Of a DNA stretch of 9,661 bases, positions 1-5,644 are shown piece by piece. The DNA is from CAKOSP01 sp964404455 (GTDB lineage: Bacteria > Bacillota_I > Bacilli_A > RF39 > UBA660). Every line of letters begins with the position of its first letter. The stretch's first letter is position 1. The position numbers and the translations under genes are program-made. The notes below the pieces were generated by a model. It saw only the letters and a list, made by a program, of their open reading frames with translations, was not told the DNA's origin and ran no database searches. Where the stretch lies: NCBI GenBank assembly GCA_964404455.1, contig CAYOJY010000033.1, positions 1 through 9,661 on the forward strand, written 5' to 3'.

Positions 1-50
1 TGGAATAACCCTTATATTATAAAATAATTTAATACGAAGTTATACGCCCA

Positions 51-137
51 GTCGTCAATCTGAATAATTGCGACGACACCCTTGTCGTCGCAGTCCAAAA
101 ATCAAAATTAGAGAAAGAGGGTCGAAAAACCCTTCTC
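51..137 (+). other. Structured 3' region of an upstream transcript with competing hairpins
   Basis: The segment 70-78 pairs with 83-91 as a perfect 9-bp GC-rich hairpin with a CCCT loop. The element GTCGTC at 51-56 is also complementary to 72-77, so two mutually exclusive hairpins can form. A third, imperfect hairpin pairs 111-115 with 133-137 and 119-121 with 130-132, with three bases bulged. It ends directly before the terminator stem. All three + frames carry a stop within the first 27 bases, so no + strand gene reaches in beyond there. The structures may be a 3' UTR or the end of a small RNA. I recognise no RNA family. Confidence 0.4.
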
Positions 138-275
138 CTCAACCAATTTATTGGTTGAGTTTTTTCTAATAGCAAATATTAAAGGGGCTCTTTTCTTATT
201 CCCATTATTATCAACTAAATTTTTAATAATCTCATCTTTTTCTTTTTCATTCATTCTAAAATTTGCCTTTCTCAT
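108..275 (-). pseudogene. Truncated transposase-like N-terminus (ISNCY/IS1202-like), 55 codons
   Basis: On the minus strand an ATG at 275-273 opens 55 codons ending in TAA at 110-108. An AGGTGA Shine-Dalgarno-like sequence lies 5 bases upstream, so it could be translated. The first ~30 residues (RMNEKEKDEIIKNLV, then GNKKRA) resemble the start of ISNCY/IS1202-type transposases, where an N-terminal helix-turn-helix follows a phrase of this kind. After residue 30 (about base 186) the match is lost, and the rest reads through the antisense of the + strand terminator, so this tail is probably not original transposase. No DDE domain is present. I infer a decayed insertion-sequence remnant with a junction near base 186. 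The family assignment is from memory of the motif; a short unrelated hypothetical protein is possible. Confidence 0.42.
138..165 (+). terminator. Intrinsic terminator of the upstream transcript
   Basis: A perfect 9-bp stem (138-146 with 151-159) closes a 4-base loop and is followed immediately by six T (160-165). This is a textbook Rho-independent terminator on the + strand. It must serve a gene or RNA left of the window and separates it from the rpsF operon. Read on the minus strand it lacks an adjoining U-run, so it is not bidirectional. Confidence 0.85.
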
Positions 276-295
276 TTAAGTCACCTCAGTGACAT

Positions 296-301
296 ATTAT
301 A
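296..301 (-). promoter_or_regulatory. Possible -10 element for the minus-strand remnant
   Basis: The minus strand reads TATAAT here, about 20 bases before the ATG at 275. It sits inside a 14-bp perfect AT-only palindrome (294-307), so the + strand also reads TATAAT (300-305). The best -35 candidate (TTGTGA, minus, 321-326) is 19 bases away, which is too far for a strong promoter. Confidence 0.3.
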
Positions 302-365
302 TAATATACTTAAGACATTATCACAAGTTAGGCACAGATCAATAAAAAAATAAAAGAAATTTTTA

Positions 366-394
366 TTGTATTTAGTAATATGATTTGTTATAAT
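366..394 (+). promoter_or_regulatory. Promoter of the rpsF-ssb-rpsR operon
   Basis: A consensus TATAAT at 389-394 is preceded by TGT, giving an extended TGn -10. TTGTAT at 366-371 lies exactly 17 bases upstream and matches three of six -35 bases. Transcription would start near 400, leaving a leader of about 65 nt before the rpsF ATG. The extended -10 probably compensates for the weak -35, as is common in low-GC Gram-positives. Confidence 0.75.
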
Positions 395-400
395 ATTAGC

Positions 401-464
401 GAGTAATGAATTACTCCTTGCTTCAAGCAATGTGAAGCCAAAGACCAAGAGGAGGTGGAAAAAA
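401..464 (+). promoter_or_regulatory. rpsF leader with SD-sequestering fold, candidate S6:S18 autoregulatory site
   Basis: Two exclusive folds can be drawn. In one, 401-406 pairs with 411-416 around a TGAA loop, leaving the AGGAGG at 450-455 free. In the other, CTCCTTG at 414-420 pairs with CAAG at 446-449 and GAG at 452-454 (AG 450-451 bulged), burying the Shine-Dalgarno core, and encloses an inner CTTC/GAAG hairpin (421-424 with 434-437). rpsF leaders in many bacteria carry an RNA motif bound by the S6:S18 complex, and both proteins are encoded in this operon. The CCG of the described motif is not visible here (the unpaired 3' side begins CCAAAG), so the assignment rests on position and fold. 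Confidence 0.45.
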
Positions 465-465
465 G

Positions 466-756
466 ATGACTAAATATGAAATTATGTTTATTGTTAAAAC
501 AACAATGGAAGATGACGCAATTAAAAAGGTTGCGGAGGAAACAAAAAAGTTAATTAACATAGATCAATCAAAGGTTATCGAATTTAAAGAATTAGGAAAG
601 AAAAAATTAGCTTATCCGATTAAAAAAGAACTAAATGGAGCTTATTATTTAATGATTGTAGAAGCATCAAATGAAGTTCTAAAAGAATTCGATCGAAAAT
701 GTTTAATTAACGAAAATATATTAAGACATTTAATTCTTAATATAGAAGGAGAATAA
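466..756 (+). CDS. rpsF: Small ribosomal subunit protein bS6
   Basis: S6 sits on the 30S platform, where it pairs with S18 and binds 16S rRNA. The 96-residue product has the usual length and the family pattern: an opening KYEIMFIV strand, then a central KKLAYPIKKELNGAYYLM stretch (residues about 46-63), which is the diagnostic S6 signature. The C-terminus ILRHLILN is also typical. The ATG follows AGGAGG (450-455) at 10 bases. It is the first gene of an operon with ssb and rpsR, the standard bacterial order, and S6 is the partner of the S18 encoded two genes on. The leader may give feedback control by the S6:S18 complex. No anomalies are seen in the protein. Confidence 0.97.
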   Translation: MTKYEIMFIVKTTMEDDAIKKVAEETKKLINIDQSKVIEFKELGKKKLAYPIKKELNGAYYLMIVEASNEVLKEFDRKCLINENILRHLILNIEGE

Positions 757-759
757 AAA

Positions 760-1230
760 ATGAATAAAGTTATTTTAGCGGGTAGATTAACAAGAGATCC
801 AGAAAGCAGATTGGGCTCAAATGGTTTGGAAATTTCTAGATTTTCTCTAGCAGTTCAAGGAGATTATGTTTCTAAAACAACTGGAGAACGCGAAGTTGAA
901 TTTATCAATTGTGTTGCTTTTGCGGGCATAGCATCAACTCTTAATCGTTATGCCAAAAAAGGAACATTTATTAATACAATAGGAAGACTTCGTAATAGTA
1001 ATTATGAAGCTAAAGATGGAACAAAAAGATACGCAACAGATGTTATTATTGATTCATTTGAATTTGTGGGATCAAAACCAGCAAATGATGGAAAAAATAA
1101 TAATGCCGCTTATGATATGCCAGATTTTGATGCTCCAGCACCTTCAGTTGAAACAACAGATGTCTCTAGCGATCCGTATAAAGATTTTGGTGATGAAATA
1201 ACCTTATCTAGTGATGATTTACCATTTTAA
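760..1230 (+). CDS. ssb: Single-stranded DNA-binding protein
   Basis: SSB coats single-stranded DNA in replication, repair and recombination and recruits partners through its C-terminal tail. Residues 1-105 form the OB-fold (start MNKVILAGRLTRDPE, later IGRLRNSNYEAKDG at 74-87). Residues 106-145 are a low-complexity linker, and the tail ends SSDDLPF, matching the acidic DDxPF interaction peptide. At 156 residues the length is normal. The gene starts 3 bases after the rpsF stop, with AAGGAG (746-751) inside the end of rpsF, so expression is coupled. One oddity: the protein has no Trp, and the region usually reading VWRKxAE in better-known SSBs is VAFAGIAS here (residues 52-59), so base stacking must rely on Phe or Tyr. 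Confidence 0.96.
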   Translation: MNKVILAGRLTRDPESRLGSNGLEISRFSLAVQGDYVSKTTGEREVEFINCVAFAGIASTLNRYAKKGTFINTIGRLRNSNYEAKDGTKRYATDVIIDSFEFVGSKPANDGKNNNAAYDMPDFDAPAPSVETTDVSSDPYKDFGDEITLSSDDLPF

Positions 1231-1251
1231 GTAAAGGAGGAAAACAAAAAC

Positions 1252-1467
1252 ATGGCAGAATTTTATCGTAAGAAAAAAAGAATATGTCAAATGTGTGCAG
1301 GCAAAAGTGTAGATTATAAAGATGTTATAATTGTAAATAAATATATAAATGAAAAAGGTAAAATATTACCTAGAAGAATGACCGGTGCTTGCGCTAAACA
1401 TCAAAGACATATTGCAAGTCAAATTAAACATGCAAGGTTTATGGCTTTAATAGCATTTGTAAAATAG
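1252..1467 (+). CDS. rpsR: Small ribosomal subunit protein bS18, zinc-binding (C+) form
   Basis: S18 binds the 30S platform together with S6. The 71-residue product carries the S18 core YKDVIIVNKYINEKGKILPRR (the conserved KILPRR lies at 37-42) and the GxxAKHQR segment (45-52). Unlike the E. coli protein it has Cys12, Cys15, Cys47 and His50, placed as a CxxC...CxxH zinc site, so it is the zinc-binding C+ type. In organisms with several S18 copies the C- form substitutes under zinc limitation; no second copy is in this window. The start follows AAAGGAGG (1233-1240). It is the last gene of the rpsF operon, with a weak hairpin terminator overlapping its stop codon. Confidence 0.97.
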   Translation: MAEFYRKKKRICQMCAGKSVDYKDVIIVNKYINEKGKILPRRMTGACAKHQRHIASQIKHARFMALIAFVK

Positions 1468-1487
1468 TACAAAAATGTACTGTTTTT
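1466..1487 (+). terminator. Weak intrinsic terminator after rpsR
   Basis: AGTACA (1466-1471) pairs with TGTACT (1476-1481) across an AAAA loop, followed by GTTTTT (1482-1487). The stem begins inside the rpsR stop codon. It is short and AT-rich, so readthrough into the wall genes is likely. A separate promoter-like -10 follows at 1522-1530. Confidence 0.55.
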
Positions 1488-1519
1488 AATTTGATAAAAA
1501 CTATAAAAATATTAATAGA

Positions 1520-1537
1520 CATGATATAATAATCATG
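1520..1537 (+). promoter_or_regulatory. Extended -10 promoter of the wall-gene pair, with overlapping inverted repeat
   Basis: TGATATAAT at 1522-1530 is a TGn-extended -10. At 17-18 bases upstream only TATAAA or CTATAA is found, so the -35 is poor. CATGAT (1520-1525) and ATCATG (1532-1537) form a 6-bp inverted repeat with a 6-base spacer across the -10, which could be an operator or chance in AT-rich DNA. The transcript would start near 1537 and reach the ATG at 1554 within ~17 bases. Confidence 0.5.
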
Positions 1538-1553
1538 TTAGGAAAGTGATAAT

Positions 1554-2786
1554 ATGAATTTTTGTGAATTAAATGAAAAAGAATATGAAGATTTCATTTT
1601 ATTACAAAAATGTGGTAATTTTTCTCAAAGCGAATTAGTAAAAAAAACGCGAGAAGCTAATGGAAATAAGGTAAAACTTTATGGTTTAAAAGAAAATAAT
1701 AAAGTAGTGGCAGCCGGTCTTTTTGTAAAATTAGCAATGCCTTTTGGATTTTATCAATATTATAGTCCAAGTGGTTTTGTAATGAACTTTAATAATACCA
1801 ATTTATTGGAATTTTATACTAAAAGTTTAAAAACAGAATTGAAAAAAGATAAGAAATGTATTAACTTTAGAATCGATCCTTATTTAACATTAAATAGATA
1901 TGAAAATGAACAAGTATTTTTAATTAAAGAAAATAAAGAAGTAATAAACAATTTAATTAAAATTGGCTATATTCATAATGGTTTTACTATTGGTCAAGGA
2001 AAAGATAATAGGGTCAGGTGGCAGTATATCATTGATTTAGAGGGAAAAAATTATGAAGACCATATTATAAGTTATAATTCAACTACCAAAAGATATATAA
2101 AAATGGCTAAGAAAATCGGCACAATAGTTAGAGAAGGAAATTATGAGGATTTAGATATTTTTTGTGATATATTAATGCATACTGCTAAAAGACAAAATTT
2201 TCAACAAAAAAATGCTGATTATTTTAAAAATCTTTATAAAAACTTTAAAAATGCTGATAAAACTAAGATTTTAATAAGTGAACTAAATTTAATTGCGTAC
2301 AAAGAAACTTTAGAAAAAGACAAAATTAAAATTATTCAAAATTTAGAAAAAAATAAAAATTCCGATAAAATAAAACTTATTAATGAATTAGAGACAAATC
2401 TAAAAAGTGTAAATAGTAAGTTGGATATGACTAGTGATTTAATAAAAAAATATGGAGATAAATGCACAACTTCAGCATCTATATTTATATTTTATAATAA
2501 CGAGTGTTCCTATTTTCATGGAGGAGGTTATGCTGATTTATTATCATTTCATGGCCAATATTTATTACAAGATGAGGCAATCAATATTTCTTTTAAAAAA
2601 GGAATGAAAAGATACAATTTCATGGGGATATCGGGAGATTTTAAAAATGACGGATTATATCATTTTAAACGTGGATATAATGGTGAAGCTATAGAGTTGA
2701 TTGGCCAATTTGATTATCCTATAAATAAAGGATTATATACAATATTAAATTTGCTGAAAAAAATAAAAAAATTATTAAGGAAGTAA
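1554..2786 (+). CDS. FemABX-family peptidoglycan interpeptide-bridge aminoacyltransferase
   Basis: FemABX enzymes use aminoacyl-tRNA to add amino acids to the stem-peptide Lys of lipid II, building the interpeptide bridge at the inner membrane face. The 410-residue protein has the usual length and layout: a first GNAT-like half (about 1-165), a second half interrupted by a Lys/Glu-rich helical hairpin (about 247-299, predicted coiled coil as in Fem proteins), and a conserved end with YNFMGISG (354-361) and HFKRGYNG (370-377). The latter is the family's K-x-G-[FY] signature. A basic tail (402-410) may touch the membrane. It is the first gene of a pair, the next starting 2 bases after its stop. 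Which residue is added (Gly, Ala, Ser) and at which position cannot be read from the sequence. The gene opens with AGGAAAG some 8 bases before the ATG. Confidence 0.88.
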   Translation: MNFCELNEKEYEDFILLQKCGNFSQSELVKKTREANGNKVKLYGLKENNKVVAAGLFVKLAMPFGFYQYYSPSGFVMNFNNTNLLEFYTKSLKTELKKDKKCINFRIDPYLTLNRYENEQVFLIKENKEVINNLIKIGYIHNGFTIGQGKDNRVRWQYIIDLEGKNYEDHIISYNSTTKRYIKMAKKIGTIVREGNYEDLDIFCDILMHTAKRQNFQQKNADYFKNLYKNFKNADKTKILISELNLIAYKETLEKDKIKIIQNLEKNKNSDKIKLINELETNLKSVNSKLDMTSDLIKKYGDKCTTSASIFIFYNNECSYFHGGGYADLLSFHGQYLLQDEAINISFKKGMKRYNFMGISGDFKNDGLYHFKRGYNGEAIELIGQFDYPINKGLYTILNLLKKIKKLLRK

Positions 2787-2788
2787 TT

Positions 2789-3757
2789 ATGAAAAAAAGA
2801 ATTTTTAAAAAAAGACTTAAATTAGGATTTATGATATTATTTTTTAGCTTTCTTTTTTTTATTATATTTGGAATTGTAGATCATATAAAATCAGAAAAAA
2901 AGATAAATGATATAATATTAAAAAATAAAGAAGTGTCTGAAAAAAAAGTAAGGTATAATAAATGCTTAATTGAAGAAGAAATTATCGCTAATGTCGAAAA
3001 AGAAACTGATGAATTAGAAGCGTATTTAAAAAATTATAATATATCAGTTGTATATAATGATATAAACACAAAAAATCAATTTGTATATAATGAAAATAAA
3101 ATTTATTATGGTGCAAGTTTAATAAAATTAGTAGATGCCCTTTATATATATGATAAAAATATTGATTTGGATGAAACAATGGTTTATGATGCTAAATATA
3201 AAAGAAATTATAGCTCTTGCATGGATAAAAGAATTATTGGTTCAAATGTAACTATAAAAGATTTAGTGTACTGTGCATTATCAGTAAGTGATAATACTGC
3301 ACATATAATGCTAATGAATTATATTGGAATTAATAATTTACAAGAATATGGCAAATCATTAGGTGCTAAAAATATTTTAATTGGTGGAGATTTATTTGGA
3401 AATCAATCAGCGGAAGAAACTAATATATATTTAAAAAGATTATATGAAATAATTGATACTGATTATGGGATGTTTTTAAAAAAGACAATGTTAAATACTG
3501 AATATGGATATTTAAATATTGATCCTGACAATATTAATGTTGCTCACAAATATGGGGATTTTAATATATATTTTCATGATATTGGCATAGTATTTGAAGA
3601 ATTTCCCTATACTATATCAGTTTTAACTACTGAAAGAAAAAATAACTTTGAAGAAATTATTAATAAAACAGCTAAATTAGTTAATAAACTTCATAATAAA
3701 TATGTTGAAGATAGAAAAACAATATGTCATGATAAAATTTATAGTATTAATAATTAA
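2789..3757 (+). CDS. Membrane-anchored serine hydrolase, class A beta-lactamase/PBP-like fold
   Basis: The 322-residue protein begins with a basic stretch and one hydrophobic segment (about 13-30) without a clear signal-peptidase site, so it is probably anchored with the catalytic domain outside. Residues 80-305 carry the penicillin-recognising triad: SLIK (Ser110 and Lys113, SxxK), SDN (167-169), and KYG (254-256) in place of the usual KTG or KSG. PYTISVLT (273-280) matches the strand after motif 3. The omega-loop region (about 191-206) shows no Glu where class A beta-lactamases carry Glu166. A wall enzyme such as a D,D-peptidase is therefore more likely than antibiotic hydrolysis. It starts 2 bases after the femX-like gene, with AAGGAAG as its Shine-Dalgarno, so both are co-transcribed. 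Substrate unknown; a catalytically altered homologue is possible. Confidence 0.82.
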   Translation: MKKRIFKKRLKLGFMILFFSFLFFIIFGIVDHIKSEKKINDIILKNKEVSEKKVRYNKCLIEEEIIANVEKETDELEAYLKNYNISVVYNDINTKNQFVYNENKIYYGASLIKLVDALYIYDKNIDLDETMVYDAKYKRNYSSCMDKRIIGSNVTIKDLVYCALSVSDNTAHIMLMNYIGINNLQEYGKSLGAKNILIGGDLFGNQSAEETNIYLKRLYEIIDTDYGMFLKKTMLNTEYGYLNIDPDNINVAHKYGDFNIYFHDIGIVFEEFPYTISVLTTERKNNFEEIINKTAKLVNKLHNKYVEDRKTICHDKIYSINN

Positions 3758-3803
3758 TTAAAAAATTTTAATTTTGTAAATGTATTTTTAATATTGCTGC
3801 AGG

Positions 3804-3833
3804 TTGATAATAAAGCTTTAGCTATGTTATAAT
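3804..3833 (+). promoter_or_regulatory. Promoter of the rplI-dnaB operon
   Basis: TTGATA (3804-3809, five of six -35 bases) and TATAAT (3828-3833) are separated by 18 bases, and TGT before the hexamer gives an extended -10. It is the best sigma-A-type promoter in the window. Transcription should begin near 3840, just ahead of the AAGGGAG ribosome binding site at 3844-3850. Confidence 0.85.
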
Positions 3834-3856
3834 AAATAACATTAAGGGAGAAAAAA

Positions 3857-4297
3857 ATGAAAGTTATATTACTTCAGGATGTTAAAGGAAAAGGTAAAAA
3901 AGATCAAATCATTGATGTTACTGATGGGTATGCCAATAATTTTTTAATTAAGAATAAATTAGCGGTTCCCTATACAAAAAAAAGTGATGACATATTACAA
4001 GAAGAAATAAAAATAAGAAATAATGAAGAAGAAAAAATAGTAGAAAGTTTTAATTTAATTAAAACTAAGTTAGCAAATAAAGAATTAATTTTTCAAGTTC
4101 CAACTGGTAAGGATGATAAAATATTTGGTTCAATTTCTTCTAAACAAATTAGTGAAAGATTAAAAGAAATGGGATTTAATATTGATAAAAAAGCGATTAA
4201 CATTAATAGTAATATTGGTTTTTTAGGAACTCACGAAGTCGAAATAAAACTTCATAAAAAAGTAAAGTTTATAATTAAAATTGTTTTAGTAAAGTAG
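3857..4297 (+). CDS. rplI: Large ribosomal subunit protein bL9
   Basis: L9 binds 23S rRNA near the L1 stalk and helps keep reading frame. The 146-residue length is typical. The N-terminal domain is unmistakable: MKVILLQDVKGKGKKDQI, then VTDGYANNFLIKNKLA (21-36). A charged connecting helix spans about 41-75, and the C-terminal domain has IFGSISSKQI (89-98) and LGTHEVEIKLHKKV (123-136). The ATG lies 6 bases after AAGGGAG. It opens the long operon; its TAG stop overlaps the dnaB Shine-Dalgarno, so dnaB translation is probably coupled to it. The rplI-dnaB pairing is standard in Bacillota. Confidence 0.97.
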   Translation: MKVILLQDVKGKGKKDQIIDVTDGYANNFLIKNKLAVPYTKKSDDILQEEIKIRNNEEEKIVESFNLIKTKLANKELIFQVPTGKDDKIFGSISSKQISERLKEMGFNIDKKAININSNIGFLGTHEVEIKLHKKVKFIIKIVLVK

Positions 4298-4301
4298 GTG
4301 A
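4296..4301 (+). promoter_or_regulatory. Ribosome binding site that fixes the dnaB start
   Basis: AGGTGA lies 5 bases before the ATG at 4307. A frame-open GTG exists at 4298, but it lies inside this Shine-Dalgarno and has none of its own upstream. The product beginning at 4307 (MARKMPANLEAE) matches the DnaB N-terminus, so 4307 is preferred. Confidence 0.8.
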
Positions 4302-4306
4302 ATTTT

Positions 4307-5644
4307 ATGGCACGAAAAATGCCCGCTAATCTTGAAGCAGAAATGAGTGTTTTAGGAGTAGCATTTTTAAATAATTATGATGTGGAAAAAATTTGTGAAG
4401 AAATATATCCAGATATGTTTTATGATGAGAGAAATAAAACATTATTTAATGCTATTACTGAATTATATAAAGCAAAAATTCCTGTTGATGCTACCACAAT
4501 TAAAAACGAATTAGATAAAACAAAAAAATTAAATGAAATCGGTTTAGATTACTTAACTGAAGTAATTGATTCAGTTGTAACAAGTGCTAATTTAAATCAC
4601 TACATAGCTATTGTTAGAGAAAAAGCAGTTCGTCGAAATTTAATAACAACGGCAACTGAAATTGTGGAAAATACTTATGTCGAAGAAGATATTAATCATT
4701 TACTGGATTTATCTGAGAAAAATATTCTGAATGTAATTCGGTCTAGAAGTGTAAGTGAATTTATCCCTATCCATGAATTATTAAGAAGAACCCAGGCAAA
4801 ATTAGAAGAATTAGCTAGAACTAAAAAGCCTATTACAGGCTTAGAAACTGGATTTTATGATTTTGATAAAATATCTACAGGCTTTCAAGGCGGAGAATTA
4901 ATAATACTAGCGGCTCGCCCGGGGATGGGTAAAACAGCTTTAGTTTTAAATATGGCGACTTTTGCCGCTTCCACAACAAATAAAGCAATTGCTTTATTTA
5001 CTTTAGAAATGCCAGCGGAAATGTTGGTTAATAGAATGTTATCATCAATTGGTCAAATTGATTCTTATAAACTGCAAACGGGTTTAATGCAAGAAAATGA
5101 TTGGAAAAGATACAATGAAGCAATGAGTCAACTTGGAGAAACTAATATTTTTATCGAAGATAATGCGGGAATTACGGCAACTGAAATCAGAGCTAAATGT
5201 CGTCGCTTAGCCAATAGCGAAAAAGGTTTAGCTTTAGTAGTAATTGATTATTTACAATTAGTATCAAGCGGTAATCGAAGAGTAGAATCAAGACAAGTTG
5301 AAGTATCTGAAATATCCAGAAGTTTAAAAACTATGGCGCTTGAATTAAGCGTTCCCGTTATTGCTTTATCTCAATTATCTAGAAGTGCTGAAAAAAGAGA
5401 AAGTAATCAACCTATGTTAGCGGACTTAAGAGAGTCTGGATCCCTTGAACAAGATGCGGATATGGTTTTATTTATAAATAGAAAAGACTATTATGAAAAA
5501 AAGGATGTAAATCAAAAAATAGTTCCTGCGGAATTATCTATTGCTAAACATCGTAAAGGAAGTTTAGGAACAGTTGACTTGCTCTTTGAACTTAATACAG
5601 GTTCATTTAAAAACGTTATTAAAATGAAAAAGGATACAGAATAA
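4307..5644 (+). CDS. dnaB: Replicative DNA helicase DnaB
   Basis: This is the hexameric helicase that unwinds the fork ahead of the replisome (called DnaC in Bacillus). The 445-residue product is full length. The N-terminal domain (about 1-110) starts with the typical PANLEAEMSVLG. After a linker helix, the RecA-like domain follows: the P-loop ARPGMGKT at 203-210, FTLEMPAEML about 231-240, Walker B LALVVIDYLQL at 308-318, LSQLSRSAEKR at 355-364, and DLRESGSLEQDAD about 373-385. KHRKGSLGT near 415 supplies the arginine finger. No intein or insertion interrupts it. It lies between rplI and the peptidase gene; its TAA stop shares one base with the next ATG (TAATG), indicating coupled translation. 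Confidence 0.97.
   Translation: MARKMPANLEAEMSVLGVAFLNNYDVEKICEEIYPDMFYDERNKTLFNAITELYKAKIPVDATTIKNELDKTKKLNEIGLDYLTEVIDSVVTSANLNHYIAIVREKAVRRNLITTATEIVENTYVEEDINHLLDLSEKNILNVIRSRSVSEFIPIHELLRRTQAKLEELARTKKPITGLETGFYDFDKISTGFQGGELIILAARPGMGKTALVLNMATFAASTTNKAIALFTLEMPAEMLVNRMLSSIGQIDSYKLQTGLMQENDWKRYNEAMSQLGETNIFIEDNAGITATEIRAKCRRLANSEKGLALVVIDYLQLVSSGNRRVESRQVEVSEISRSLKTMALELSVPVIALSQLSRSAEKRESNQPMLADLRESGSLEQDADMVLFINRKDYYEKKDVNQKIVPAELSIAKHRKGSLGTVDLLFELNTGSFKNVIKMKKDTE

Noticed and set aside
318..326. DnaA-box-like TTATCACAA
   Set aside because: It differs from TTATCCACA at several positions and is solitary, so there is no support for an origin, although gene order suggests oriC may be close by.
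1004..1201. Open frame of 65 codons on the + strand inside ssb
   Set aside because: Lies wholly within ssb in another frame, has Met/Gln/Lys-rich composition from AT-rich shadow coding, and no ribosome binding site.
2988..3179. Open frame of 63 codons on the minus strand
   Set aside because: Antisense to the serine hydrolase, with His/Tyr/Leu-rich shadow composition and no family resemblance.
2789..3757. Annotation as an antibiotic-resistance beta-lactamase
   Set aside because: The SxxK and SDN motifs are shared with wall enzymes, the expected Glu is not seen, and the gene is paired with a FemABX gene in a housekeeping region.
3756..3775. Possible terminator after the serine hydrolase gene
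   Set aside because: An 8-bp inverted repeat (3756-3763 with 3766-3773) is made only of A/T with a 2-base loop, so it is too weak to call. Read-through into the rplI operon is possible.
4298..4306. GTG at 4298 as the dnaB start
   Set aside because: It falls inside the AGGTGA ribosome binding site that serves the ATG at 4307, and the three added residues are not part of the family's N-terminus.
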